The translations under genes and the position numbers were made by a program. Below are positions 1 through 11,950 of a DNA stretch of 64,000 nt, piece after piece; within the stretch, counting starts at the first letter, position 1; the number at the start of each line of letters is the position of its first letter. The notes under the pieces are model-generated. The model was not told where the DNA came from, did no database searches, and saw only the letters and a program-made list of their open reading frames with translations. This DNA is from Pararge aegeria. Taxonomy: Eukaryota > Arthropoda > Insecta > Lepidoptera > Nymphalidae. Location: assembly GCF_905163445.1 (NCBI RefSeq), contig NC_053184.1, positions 7,936,001-8,000,000 of the forward strand, read 5' to 3'.

Positions 1-456
1 CATAGGTGTTTATATCCTCATAGTGTAAATAAGAAAAAAATGATTTATTTTAAAAAAGCGTGGCTAGTATTCATTAATTTATTCCTTTATATTTGTTAAA
101 ATATTTTATACTATTCTTAAATCAAATTGATTAAATTTTTTTTTTTTTTTTTTTAGTTTGGTTTTCTATATAAACCCATCTAAAACGGAATTCCTTGAAG
201 GACCACATGAAACCACAAGCAATTAGATGAGGGTAAGATGCGCTCCACGAGATTATTATGTCTACCCATTTAGGGTCTACTTATGTCATAGAAATAGGAC
301 GAGAAAATGGTACACATAATTATCTCTTAGTGGAAAAGTTTTGAAAATTTTTTTTATGCACATCCTTTCCCTAGCCTTTCCCTGTGTAAGGTAAAAGTGA
401 CTGCTTAAGTTATTACCTACATACTGCAGTAAAATCATATAACCTACAATGTTAAA

Positions 457-783
457 GCCGGTTTTCCACCGCGAAAGGAATAATGAGCGGGAAACGATTA
501 GGCGGGACGGACTCCACTTGTAAGAAATAGTTCGATCCGACCATCTCACCTCTTTCTTTGTGGTAACACTGCAATGTAATTTGTCATTGCGAGTCTTTCG
601 GATTCCGTAATGAGTCCGTTCTATTGCCTAGAGCTGAGCGAGTTCATTCCAACTCTTTCGGCTCGCTCAGTCCTTTTCGCTCGACTTTGTATTGGTGGAA
701 CTGGAAACACAAGTATGCAGTTTACTCTTGCGAGTTGAACGGAGTCCTTTATGGGTCCGCTCCGATCGCGGTGGAAAACCAGC
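457..783. mobile_element. MITE with 17-bp terminal inverted repeats
   Basis: The two ends are inverted copies of each other: GCCGGTTTTCCACCGCG at the left and its complement, with one mismatch, at the right. The interior is more GC-rich than its surroundings and carries repeated CTTTCGG and GAGCGAG-type words but no long ORF. This fits a non-autonomous DNA transposon. I could not find a convincing target-site duplication, so the superfamily is undecided. Confidence 0.55.
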
Positions 784-1058
784 TGTAGTCTGATCTTAAG
801 TTCGTAAGGTTAAGGTAAGATCTATAAGGTTTAACTCTGACTTTAACTCAGATTTAAAAACAGTTAAAACGAGACACGCAAGCTCTTAGGTCTAGCATAT
901 TATATCTGTCTTGTTTTAACACTAAGAGTTGAGCGTCTACATAAGTCCGTCGTTATAATATCCTTAACTACAGTTTACTCGAAGTGGGAATTAATAAAAT
1001 TAAACATGATAAGTAGGCAGACAAAGAATAATTAATTATTGTGCTGTAAAACAATAAT

Positions 1059-2012
1059 TTAGACTTCAGTATCTTCAACTGGTTGTTCCTCTGGGAAAAT
1101 CGCCGCCCTAAGCATCATTAAATCTTCTTTATTCAAATCGATGCACATTGTACCAATAACATCCTCTATCCCTATAGTACCGTCATTACTTATATCAACT
1201 TCTTTAACTAGATTTTCTAAGTTCTTTGGTGGCATCTTGTGACCTTGTTTTGCTAATATTTCCTTAAAATATTCCCTGTCTATTGTACCGGCATTATCCG
1301 GATCTAGCACCTTTAACGCTGCACGTAGTTCTTCCTCAATCGGAAAGTCCCTTTGTCGCAATGTCACCATTTTTAAAAACTGATCATAATTTATATGGCC
1401 TTGAGGATGCGGTGGCCTAACACAAAATGCTATGAGTTCTTGTAACTGCTCTGGTGTATATGTCATTAGAAGTAATGCTTTCAGCATGTAAACTAATTCT
1501 TTTTCAGTTATGTATTCATGAATATCAGTGTAAGCTGGGGTGTAGTTTTGAAATACTTCCCAGAGCTGTTCAACTTCTGCCGTTTGTTCTGGTCTTAGTT
1601 CAAATTTAGGTTTAATAGCTTCTGAGGAATCACTGAAATCAAATGGTGCAGCTGGATCCGGAGGAGGAGGCTCTACATATTCCTCCTCTTCAAGTTGCTC
1701 TTCAAGTTTTTGTTCATCTTTTTTTTCTTCAGCTTCAACTTGCTCACCTTCTAATTCTTCCCCAGCAAGTTCTTCACCTTCGCCAATTACTTCTGGCCTT
1801 TCTTCTCCTTCAGTATGTTCTCCCTCGATGTGTTCACCTTTTAACTGCTCTTCCTCAGTATGTTCTCCTTCAAATTGTTCCCCCTCCACATTTTCTACTT
1901 CTGATTTAACTAATCCTTCTCCACCAAGTTCCGCATTCTCTCTACCTTTAGTTTCAAAGCCTTCACCGGCATTTGTTAGTGGAGTTTCAGTATCTGCGTT
2001 TTCAGGTTCCAT
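1059..2012 (-). CDS. EF-hand protein, DRC8/EFCAB2-like, with glutamate-rich N-terminus
   Basis: This is a complete single-exon ORF of 317 residues with an ATG start. Residues 1-115 are strongly acidic and built of imperfect EGEHTEGE-type repeats. A proline patch follows (115-122), then a calmodulin-like helical core at about 140-300. Two EF-hand loops are visible: D237-P-D-N-A-G-T-I-D-R-E-Y248, and one at D273-D284 with N-D-G-T-I in the middle. Both depart from the consensus at position 12 (Y and D instead of E), so calcium binding may be weak. The order of motifs resembles dynein regulatory complex protein 8 (EFCAB2), which acts in the nexin link of motile axonemes; in an insect that would mean sperm flagella. 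The lack of introns fits a testis gene of retroposed origin, but that is inference. Confidence is high that it is a gene, moderate for the family. Confidence 0.85.
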   Translation of the reverse strand: MEPENADTETPLTNAGEGFETKGRENAELGGEGLVKSEVENVEGEQFEGEHTEEEQLKGEHIEGEHTEGEERPEVIGEGEELAGEELEGEQVEAEEKKDEQKLEEQLEEEEYVEPPPPDPAAPFDFSDSSEAIKPKFELRPEQTAEVEQLWEVFQNYTPAYTDIHEYITEKELVYMLKALLLMTYTPEQLQELIAFCVRPPHPQGHINYDQFLKMVTLRQRDFPIEEELRAALKVLDPDNAGTIDREYFKEILAKQGHKMPPKNLENLVKEVDISNDGTIGIEDVIGTMCIDLNKEDLMMLRAAIFPEEQPVEDTEV

Positions 2013-2879
2013 GTCTTTATTTCTATCAATTTATGTTTACCAGTTACCACAAATTTACGTGAAATAGAAACTAATTTAATTCATACCAGGAATTTATCCT
2101 TGCATCTGGGTTTCCCGAACTGCGTCCTTAGGATAAGTACTAAATTTTCTGTGAGTCTATCATATAGACTTAGACTTTCAAGCGACATAAATTCGAGAAT
2201 ATCTATAAAATCAACTACAACTTCATCACGTACACTATCGATAAAATCGAACATTTAGGAAGTCCTTGATAAAGGTAAAATGATCAGAATTGTGACAAAA
2301 ACAATAAATAGAAATTATGACAGCCATACTTTAAAGACCGAGACCTAAAGACTTTTTTATCTTTGGTTGTAATAGTAGATATCAAAATGAGTACCTAATC
2401 ACTGGTCTGTAAAGAGGTCAGCATGTAATATTAAGTACACACGCCTTTTGAATTTAAACACTATTTCAAGGTACAATAATACCTGTGATTTCTTTTAGAT
2501 ACCACGTTAGCAGTTCTCCGTAAACTAAGTAAAAAAATTCTATCAATAATACTTAGTGTTCAAATGGCCTATCTAGTAAAACTCTTAACTTTAACACTGC
2601 CTATTCTCTGCTTGGAACAAAAGCTTCTAAACGATTATAGCGCCCAGGTACCTAGTGTGTACCTACCTACTAAACTTGGCACGGATACAGTAAGTAGATA
2701 CCTACAATATCATCCTTCAATCATGACAAGCATTCATTAATTGCTTACTACTGTAGTGAGTGATTTTCGGAATCAATTCAAAAGTTTAAACCACTAAATG
2801 TTGGTGCATTGCAGTTGCTACAAATTACCTACTACATAACATTTGACTAACATTTGATTTATTTTTTATTTTATACCCG

Positions 2880-3215
2880 CATATCTTAATCATCATCATC
2901 ATCATATCAATCCATTGACATCCCACAGGCACGGGTCTCCTCGCACAATGAGAATGGTTTTAGGCCGTTATTTACCACGCTGGCTGGCCCAGTGTAAATT
3001 AATAAACTTCACTCTACTTTGAGTACAGTACCTTGAATACCTAGAGATCTTAGTGATGGAGCTCCTTCGCCGTAGAAGCAAGTGATATTTTTATTCCTTA
3101 AAACGCACATAACGTAGAAAAGTTAATGGTGCGTGCTGGGATCCGAACTCGGCCCCTCGAATGTGAAGCCGTAGTCTTAACCAGTAGGCCTTCACCGCTG
3201 AACCTTAGTCGATTA
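2880..3215 (-). repeat. Degenerate tRNA-headed SINE/LINE-tail composite (family S3/C)
   Basis: Read on the minus strand it starts with a tRNA-like head (degenerate B box near 3140-3150, GATCCGAACTC on the plus strand), passes a segment with AAAACGCACATAAC, and ends in an (ATG)n tail at 2890-2905. Related copies lie at 27.6, 52.2, 55.7, 57.95 and 60.6 kb. Confidence 0.6.
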
Positions 3216-3689
3216 TAAAGTTGCATCGTTATATTTTATATCTACACTAAAACTTAACAGTTAGTTTGTATGTCTGAAACGGTCAGTCAGAAATAAAAAA
3301 TCTTCGTTTGGTGGGCTATATTGAGTAAATGGTCGACTATGTAGCATTACGCTGCGATCCCTAGTTGACGCGGGTTAACCCGCAGGGCACAGCTAATAAT
3401 AAATAAATAATGTGATATAATAGGATTTGATAGTTGTATTATCAAAATATGTATTAAGACATATTTTATAAAAGATAATAAGTACCGAAACAGTGACCGG
3501 TTAGTCTTCAACTATAACGCGTTCATAATAATAATATAATAAAAGTTACATCGGTCCACGGCCAACGCTTTCAAAAAGCGCATCATGAGCATTGGAGAAA
3601 GATGCCGGCAAACGATGGTGAACGGTCGCTATGACGGTGGTGTGCGTGGGCTGTGTGAAGTGAACAAGAGGACGTTTGAATTTAGAAGG

Positions 3690-3899
3690 CGGATCGCGCG
3701 GGAATATCACGCATGCGCTCATTCAACTTGTTTTCCCGCGCACGTTTTGGCGGGAAGCAATACCATTGTTCGATTTTTAATCTAAATTTAGTTTGATTTA
3801 ATAATTCTAGTAGGCACCTCCTGTGGTAACTCTACTTTGGTGTGAAGTGTTGTTAATCGTCGTTGATTTTCAAAGATCTGTCTCCTACATTCCAAGATG
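3690..3899 (+). promoter_or_regulatory. E2F-site cluster and putative ATG-only first coding exon
   Basis: A CpG-rich patch in AT-rich DNA holds three E2F-type motifs within about 60 bp: GCGCGGGAA at 3696-3704, TTTTCCCGCGC at 3731-3741 and TTTTGGCGGGAA at 3745-3756. About 140 bp downstream the sequence reads CCAAGATG directly followed by GTAAGT, so an ATG at 3897-3899 abuts a near-perfect splice donor. That would be a first exon whose coding part is only the start codon, spliced in phase 0. The best matching downstream exon I find starts at 29429, also phase 0. Transcription start and expression are not visible from the sequence. The 66-codon ORF covering the patch is probably chance. Confidence 0.45.
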
Positions 3900-3900
3900 G

Positions 3901-6030
3901 TAAGTTAAAACTTTTAATTACCAGAAATTGGGACGGGGACATTTAATTAATTATTTGCCAAAAATATAACTATGGGATAAAAAAGTCGTTAATAAAATAC
4001 TTAGGTAAATTATTTTCTATATCTAGGTAATCTGCGACACCCAGACAAATCTCTTTTTCCAGGTTCTAAAAGGGCCAGAGTTTTTTTTAAGAAATTACTC
4101 TTAGATCTATGCGAATATGATATTCATTTTTATTAGTTTCTTTAAGTCTAAAAATAAAATACTACAATAATATTATAACATTTAAATATTTAATAGGATG
4201 TTAGTCTTATAACTTACAATTGTAACATACCTTTGAATAGACAAACGCAAGTAAGGACGGATTGACAGATTGAGGTGATTTTTACAAAAAAGGAATCCTC
4301 CTTTTGTGTAAATATAGATAAGGTAACCCTAAATAAAAATACCAACTTTAGAACTCCGTTTAGTTCTATTTAAAAGTTATAACCTGCGACATTCTTAAAT
4401 GCTATGTCGTCTACAACTCTACATACAATATAAAATTAAATTCAGCAAAATTGTCTTCATTAAATAATTAAACTCCCCGTCCGCGTCGTCGCCGCAACTC
4501 ACTTGCCCAACACAAATTACTTTTGGTGTACAACTTAGCAGACCATGGAACTTACCCTTTCTTTGTAAACTCGATACCTATACTGCAATTACTATTGTTT
4601 TTACTTTCAACCTACCGCTTTGTATTCTTACCTAATGGTTCCAAGAAAATAACTACCGACGAAGTTTTAAAAAGAGTCCTAGTATTTTAACACTGAAATA
4701 TGCATGTTGAACATACATGGTATCCTCGTACTTAAAATAACTGAAATTGGCTAACTAAAATATTAAGAGAGCGAATGTTAAGTAGCTAAAATTCTGAAAT
4801 TTGGCAACTATTAAATAAAACCCAATGTAACCTTACTTATCCTGATTTTAGATATTAGACAAAAAGACAACACTTTTTTGAAGCGATTTATTAACTGAGT
4901 AGTATTTATATTTGACCGCTCTAATTTTTAATTGATTAATTATTGTTGGTTTCGATAAATTATTTCTAACTTTCAGCAGATCATTTTATATTAAAAGTAA
5001 CTAAACAATAATTATTGTTATAAGTTTAGTATTTTGAAAAATAACGGAAAAGCCTAATTACCAGGAAAAGCAAAGGTCTTACATTTATACGTATAAAATA
5101 ATAGACAGTGTAAATCATAGCAAAAACCAAGATACAAAAAATTTATTAATTTTAAGCCACAGAAAATTAGAGCATTATTTTTTAATTTTTTTTATGATTT
5201 TAAAAATATTTTTATTAGGGATAATTCCTAGTTCAGTAAGAATTCCAGTAGCATTCTTTCTGAAATGTATTACATTTCGTCGTTAGTCTAACTTTATCTT
5301 TGTCCAAGGCTTCCCACAAATTTTATCCACAAATCAGTATCATAAACCACCACAAGGCCGGTTAGCGGTTTGGATTATTTCTTAAACAATTACAAATGTA
5401 TTATTAGCTGTATTAGATACCAATGATGTATTCCTATTGCGGTGGTGCAAATAAATTTACAACTTTGTCTTGTGGTATTCTCTTATGACATGATTTTAAA
5501 ATCACGTAACAAAATATGATCCTGTTTAAATGACAAAGAACTGGCCAAGTACGAGTTAAACTTGCGCTGAGGGTTCTGTACCGCAGAAGGTTACTTATTA
5601 ATCTTCTAGTTATCTAAAGTATCGTTGAAACCCGGTGAAAGCCAAATTGTAAGGTCTTTTTTAAGGTCCAAATTGTAAAGATTTGCGTAGGAACGAAATC
5701 GAACCTCGGCACGTACCTCCAACTTTTTGACTCTTTACCTTTAATGGGTTGATTATGATGACTATGCCTCGCAAAAAATGACTCGTTTAATATATTTTAT
5801 TCTTATTTGGAACGTCTAAAGAAAGCAAGGAAAACGTGAAAGTAACAATCGAAAAATCGAAATTCACAATTATGTATTGATATAACCATTTCTATTGCCG
5901 CTATAAATTAGAATATACAATGAAAAGAAAAACATATTTATTACATTTCATTTGCAATAACTCTATATGAAAATATTTTAAAGAAGTACAGTATTTAACA
6001 CATGAACTTGTGGTAGCTGGATAAAATACA
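3901..6030. other. Non-coding AT-rich stretch, nothing recognised
   Basis: No ORF, RNA gene or repeat boundary that I can support. If the first-exon inference at 3897 is right, this is the 5' end of a very long intron. Confidence 0.5.
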
Positions 6031-6034
6031 AAAA

Positions 6035-6340
6035 ATTTTAAAAATTCAAAATTCATTTATTTCATGTAGGCCTAAATCAAGTCTGTCTGTGTGTAGTGAC
6101 TTTACCACGGGTTTGGAAGGCAGATTCTACCGAGAAGAAGCCGACAAGAAACTCAGCAGTTGCTCTTTTCCAACAAAAACAATTTACATTTTAACATTCA
6201 TTTGTCTATCTTGTGAGAGATGAAAGCGGAGCTGGATGCTTCCAAGCAACCTTGTCATTAAGAAATTCATCAATTGTATATTAACCTCGGTGTGTAAATA
6301 AATGTGTTTTAACATATTCTTTAAACTTATGCATTGGTAG
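6035..6340 (+). repeat. Dispersed repeat family A (retroelement 3' fragment)
   Basis: It starts with AAAATTCATTTATTTCATGTAGGCC-like sequence, then a segment with ACTTTACCACGGGTTTGGAAGG, then AAACTCAGCAGTTGCTC and GAGAGATGAAAGCGGAGC. The same order recurs at 11.8 kb (minus), 30.93 kb, 59.55 kb (minus) and 61.76 kb, with shorter pieces at 31.84 and 60.9 kb. This is a common lepidopteran LINE-derived repeat; the parent clade is not clear to me. Confidence 0.6.
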
Positions 6341-7084
6341 GTCCAAAATTACTTAAGGAATCATATTATAAAAGCGTATACTCAATACCACAAATCGCAC
6401 TAAGGAGTTGGTTTTCATTATTTTATTTATTATACGTAACTCTAATAAACACAATACTAGGCTGGTAAGAGCGTTGAGAGAGGGCAATTTTTCGGCATTT
6501 AAATGGTTTTAGTGTTACTACAATTATTCGCTAAATGGCCGCGTTCAGATTTTATCTGTAAATTTAGCATTTTTGACATTGATAAGATACATTTGAAAGT
6601 GAACTCTGTAGATCTCTCCAACCAAATTAAAAATAACATTGTTGAATAGCTAGTTTTTGTAAAATAGTTTAGAAAGTCTTCTTAATAAAATGAATTTTGC
6701 CTTTTTATAAATGAACAAAAACAAATCAATGCAAAATTATATCAGTTTTTCACTTAACAAACTTCTTAGGTGCTTCTGAGATAAAGGGGCACCCAAATTT
6801 ATTTCAGAAATTTTTAAAAATGAGTGTAAAAATTAGGCAGGGAATATGGTTTTATCAATGACTACATGATCATACTATACGTGATAAAATGAGAAATTAG
6901 GAGATCCGTAGATGAACTAGAGTTAAAATCGGCGGGGCCCATAGCTCAGAGAGCCAATGGACCGGTAAACGCAGCGTTGGTCGATCCACAAGGCGGACAA
7001 ACGTCATAAAACTACTTAATCGCTGAAAACAGGAACCGGGAATTTTGTAAAAAAGACCTTACCTAGACCCTACCTTTTTTTTCC

Positions 7085-7505
7085 ATTACAAGTTAGCCCT
7101 TGACTGCATTTTCACCTGGTGGTAAGAAACGATACTGTCTATGATGGCAACGGGCTAACCTGTTGCAAGTTTTAGCAGTTCTATTAAACCCATACCAATA
7201 ATCGGTTTGTACACGACATCGTACCGAAACGCTAAATCGTTTGGCGGCAGGACTTTATCGGTAGTGTGGTAAACAGTGGCGTGCATAGAGGGTATGCATA
7301 TAATATAAAATGAACAAAATCTCCAGTACAAGTTATAGATACTAAAGGGTAAACTTTTTTTAACTCTTTTAATGCCTATCCTTAAGTTTTTTATAATTCG
7401 TTCTGGAGATTTTCTTCATTTTATATAATCTATATAATCAGTGCATACCCTCTATGCACGCCACTGGTGGTAACTAGCCTCGCCCGAAGCCTCCCGTCAG
7501 AAAAA
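7085..7505 (-). repeat. SINE family S1, split by a hAT MITE
   Basis: The left part (7085-7273) contains TTGACTGCATTTTCACCTGGTGG, GGCTAACCTGTTG and CTAAATCGTTTGGCGGC; the right part (7467-7505) continues with TAACTAGCCTCGCCCGAAGCC. The intact relative at 50525-50860 has these joined, so the intervening element at 7274-7466 is an insertion. Confidence 0.65.
7274..7466. mobile_element. hAT-type MITE, copy 1
   Basis: The element of 193 bp starts with CAGTGGCGTGCATAGAGGG and ends with its inverted complement ending CCACTG. Flanks are GTGGTAAA (7266-7273) and GTGGTAAC (7467-7474), an 8-bp target duplication with one mismatch. CAG...CTG termini and 8-bp duplications are hallmarks of hAT elements. 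Much of the interior is self-complementary (CTCCAGTAC against TTCTGGAG). No coding capacity. Confidence 0.85.
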
Positions 7506-7509
7506 TGAG

Positions 7510-10500
7510 ATGATGATAATAATAAAATCAAAGATTTCGGCAAACACTATGCCTAAACTAAACCTATACTAGCGTCTAGCTTGTCAGCAAAAGCGAATGT
7601 CCAATTGGTTCGCGGACTAAACTCCGAATCGCCCAATCTCCATTAGGACATAGACGTGACTAACACATAAGATTCCCGTTACTCCGAAGTCCGATTGCAA
7701 TATAACTGAAATCCCGACCCTATGAATCAGTTTAATTGGCCCTTCAAACACGTTTCACTTATAATGGGTCTAAAATTTGGTGATATCTCCAAAATCAATG
7801 ATGTAATGCGAAGTTAAACAAACACAAACCTAGTTGATAATACATATGGAAATTCCATCTATCTTTCATTTTTGCGTTGGTTCGCATCATGGAATACAAA
7901 GCAAGGAAAGAAAACGTCAAATTAATATTTATATTCGGTTCATGATAGGTACATATTATTTTCTTCACCATAACAGCTTTACGTGATAAAATAACATTAG
8001 GAGCTATGGAGTTTTAATTAATAAACAAACAGGCTTAAGTAGTGCCAATAAAGATATCAAATTCTGTTAGCCAAGTTAGGTATCGACTGACGGTAAGGCA
8101 TTGCGTAATTTTCAAGGATCTATTTAATATGTAGAAGTCTCGTAGAGTTCATATATTTAGGTATTAACATGACAAGCAATAAAACATCATTAGTACGTAC
8201 CTACTTATTTAGAACATCTGGCTAACCTATTTTAACCCGACATCTAAAAATTCGTCCACTCATTATTACCATCCGAACGCTTGGTAAATTTTTTCGATTA
8301 TTTTACTAAAATATAATTGGCGGTACCCATGGTACTTGTAGTACCTATACATATTAGTAAGTACCTATATTATGTATCTACGTGTTGCATGTAATATTTT
8401 CATCCACATTAACTATCTACGTGACATAAAAATTTAACATTGCAAGGTTTATTCTTGAACTTTTAGACCAAGCTTTAAATGTAAAAAATGCCATGTTATA
8501 TTATGATTAGTACTTTTAACATAAAAAGTATTCGGTCATGCTTGAAGCATATAAACTTCAAACAACGAAAGAAAAGTAAAAAAAATCGAATTTAGGTGAA
8601 AAATTAAACAGATACGGTTCCTAATGGTTCAAGGTACACAAAAGATAGGTGTACCATTATAGCGTCAAACTTTCAAAGCATCGTCGTTTTCCTACATGAT
8701 GAGCCCGATTGAAGTTGAGAGCTTATTACGTGCATTATGGAAATTATCTATAGCGTAACTATTTAATTATGGGGTAAGACGTCACAAGTTGCCGCATAGT
8801 CCAATATTCTCATTTCCACATATTGAACATAAAACTACTAATACATTTTCTGAAAAAAAAAATATTCGATAAAAATAGTCTGTATAAAAATTTAACAAAA
8901 TTATTTATTCAAAAGAAAATACAACTGAGTTAGGAAAAAAACGAAAAAAAAAACTGAAAAACTACTGACGTTTTAAATAAAAACTTAGCATTTTTAATTT
9001 AAAAAAAAAATAATAATTAATATAAATCTCATAGGAGCCTTAACCATTATAACTAAAAGACTGAGATAAGCACCTAAGGCTGCGCGCGCAACCCATTTAT
9101 CTCGGCCTTATATCTGAGCGCGTTTCATTCGGAAAATTCGCCCTCATTTGATTTTCATAACGCACCAAAAATCATAACTAACTATATAACACCCAGCAAT
9201 TTTTTTTAAATAGGCAGATTGCATTCACCAAATTATGTCTCTACAAACATAAAGGCAAAAATCAGCCAAGTTCGGTAGCAAGAACGTGTGGAAGAAGTTC
9301 TTGGATTCTTGGAGATAGCTATAATAGCTGCAGTGTCTAGTTATAGTCATAATAATTGTTACAGCAATTGAATCACCAATACCTAATAGATTTCCTTATT
9401 TTGGTAATATTTTGTTATTTTTCTTGTAACCTTTTAGTTGGATCTAAATTCTATCACGTAGTACAAACTAATTGTTCGTAAAAGCCTTGCCAGACACGCA
9501 TAACGTGATGATCCTTGGGAATGACATAAATCTGAACGTTTGCAATTAAAGCTCGGCCTTGTTATTCTTAATTGATAAAATTCACAACTAATGATGCTCA
9601 TACACGGATATTTTTTAAAGGTACTAGAGCTTATTGATAAAAAGTATCGATTATTGACAGAACTAAAAAAAATATCCGTGTAGAATATCTGTAAAATATA
9701 CTTATATCCGTTTATGTCTACCCCAACCTGTTAGCCCGCAGATGGATACTACTTAGGTATATGCTACGGTCTTAGCCATACATAATAGTGCTAGTATATG
9801 GATAAATCAGATAAGAAAAAGAGATCTAATCTATTTGAAAAAGAATTTAAAAAGAGACAAGAAATATTGAATTTAATTTGAAATTTTGGTTTTATGGCTA
9901 TGGTGTACGGACTATGTCGTAACAAATTCAAACGAATATTGTTTTATTATACCAGAAAAGACACCTACACTTCTTTTTATTTTTTTACCAAAAAAACATT
10001 TTTAAATTTTAATTCTGTTTATTTATTAAATTAAACACAGACTAAAGACTGGGCACAAAACCTATAAAATCATAAACTTAAATACTTAATTACGATAAAA
10101 TGGCTTGTTGTATGCACTTATGTTACAATCTAATAGATATGATATTATGGTACATGATTATAGATTGAATCTGTATAGTAAAATATAATCTGTATTTTTA
10201 TACTCAAAACATAAAATCATCACCATCATCACCTCAATCTTTTGAAAAGTGTGTTCACAGTTCACACTGACAATGATAAATAGTAAAATATCAAACGATA
10301 AATACAAAATTTTACTGTACTATTTAAAAAGTTACTGGATATAGAGCAAACTTAAGGTCATTCTTACGCAATGAACACAACATGACCCATCAATAGAATG
10401 TAATTCGCTTTGTGGTTATCATTCGCGTGATTCTAAGCATTACTGCAATGTAAATAAATGCTAGTTCAGGCTGACAATAAATTTGTACAGTTTTCATCCA

Positions 10501-10650
10501 ATTTGTGTGCACCACAAACTCGGTGCTCTAGTTATTTTGCAGCAGTCTAACATAATGTTATGGCGTCGCGTTCTTTTAAATAATATGTAGAAATATAAAA
10601 CAGAGGTGATAATGATTGTGAGTGTTTAAATTAAAATAATTTTATTAAAA
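7510..10650. other. Non-coding AT-rich stretch, nothing recognised
   Basis: Low-complexity A- and T-rich sequence with several poly-A runs (about 8850-9015). I see no ORF above background and no repeat family that recurs elsewhere in the window. Confidence 0.5.
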
Positions 10651-10654
10651 CAGT

Positions 10655-10935
10655 AAGCCGTGTAGTGACGGCAACTCAAAATACAGTTGCCACCACCCCT
10701 TCCTTTTTCCATAGGTGTCGTACGAGGCGACTAAGAGGGAATATAACGGTTATACGGTAACGGAGAAGGAGAACGGGCATCAGCGTCCTCTGTACCTTCT
10801 ACTTTCTACTACTTCTATCTACTGCGGTCACAAACCCGTCTGCCCAGCGTGGTGATGATGGACAAACCCTCCCTTTGGGAGAAGCCTTTAGTCCAGCATT
10901 GATTGACATTGACTGTTGTAGGCTGTTGAAAACCG
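10655..10935 (+). repeat. Dispersed repeat family B (LINE 3' fragment)
   Basis: It shares the order GTGTCGTACGAGGCGACTAAG, ACGGGCATCAGCGTCCTCTG, ACTACTTCTATCTACTGCGG and a terminal GTCCAGCA...TTGACTG segment with copies at 14.39 kb (minus), 16.53, 26.04 and 34.49 kb, and a tail piece at 17.6 kb. It resembles LINE 3' ends common in Lepidoptera. Confidence 0.6.
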
Positions 10936-11779
10936 AAGACAGACCTCAAATTGAATTCGGAAATCAATAACCCGCTCTGAAAAAAAAACCGTCAACGTAA
11001 AAAGCTACTTATCAACAGAATTATGAAGTATTAGTACCTCTGAGTTCTTCATCCACGTTTATGACGGATTGAAAAAAAAAAACCGTGAGAACCGATGCTT
11101 CGGTAAAAGATCGTCTGCGGTAAAATATATGGCAAAAATTAAGTTGATTGATTGCTAAAAAAGAGGCCAAACAAACAAACTTTCGCATTTATCTTATTAG
11201 TTAGTTATTCGCACTGTTTTGTATATCCGCTTTGCTACGATTATATATATGTTGCCGCTGTAAATAAAACAAGGAGTAGATACTAATTAAATTATTAGTA
11301 AACAGGAGTATTGACTTTTGAGTTTCGCTATTACATTATTATTCTTGAGACGCAATCAGGCCCTTAACCCCTTAAGGACCATTTGCAGCCATAACAGATT
11401 TGTGTACAATACTAATGTTATGACAAAATACCCTGTGGATTTAAATGTTTCCTTGAAGGTTGTAATATCAATTAGAAAATGATTGCGGGCCTTGTTGACA
11501 TGTTATACAAACATTAGATCACCGATAAATTGAATTTACACAAACACTTAGCCGAATATTATAAATCCATTTGCATTCTGCTTATTGTTATTGTATCCAT
11601 GAGTTTTTTCTAAATATATTATTATACGTACAAATTGACCACACTACATAAAAACACCATCAAAGTAAAATAAAACTAAGTGCTGATAATTATTACTATG
11701 AAATAAAGTTATCTTAGCAGTGAGTAACTGGGACAAAGAACGTTGGTACTAACCACAGTACCTACTATCAGTCTTGGAG

Positions 11780-11950
11780 GAGACTACGAGTAGGATTCCT
11801 GAGTTTTTTGCCGGCTTCTTCTCGTTAAAATCTGCCTTTCGAACCGGTGGTAGAGTCACTACAAACAGACAGACTTGACGTTTCAAAAGTGCTTATATTA
11901 TTAGGCCTACTTGAAATAAATGAAATTTGAATTTGGAATTTTTTGAATTG
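11780..11950 (-). repeat. Dispersed repeat family A fragment
   Basis: Reverse-oriented match to family A, with TTTTTTGCCGGCTTCTTCTC, AACCGGTGGTAGAGTCACTA and TAGGCCTACTTGAAATAAATG. Confidence 0.6.

Noticed and set aside
286..549. 87-codon minus ORF as a gene
   Set aside because: It overlaps the TIR MITE at 457-783 and has no domain, start context or splice support.
1643..2067. Plus-strand ORFs opposite the EF-hand gene
   Set aside because: They are antisense shadows of the glutamate-rich repeat, giving low-complexity Leu/Ser/Pro proteins.
3585..3785. 66-codon ORF over the CpG patch as a short protein
   Set aside because: Composition is explained by CpG-rich promoter DNA; no homologue or repeat known to me, and the E2F motifs fall inside it.
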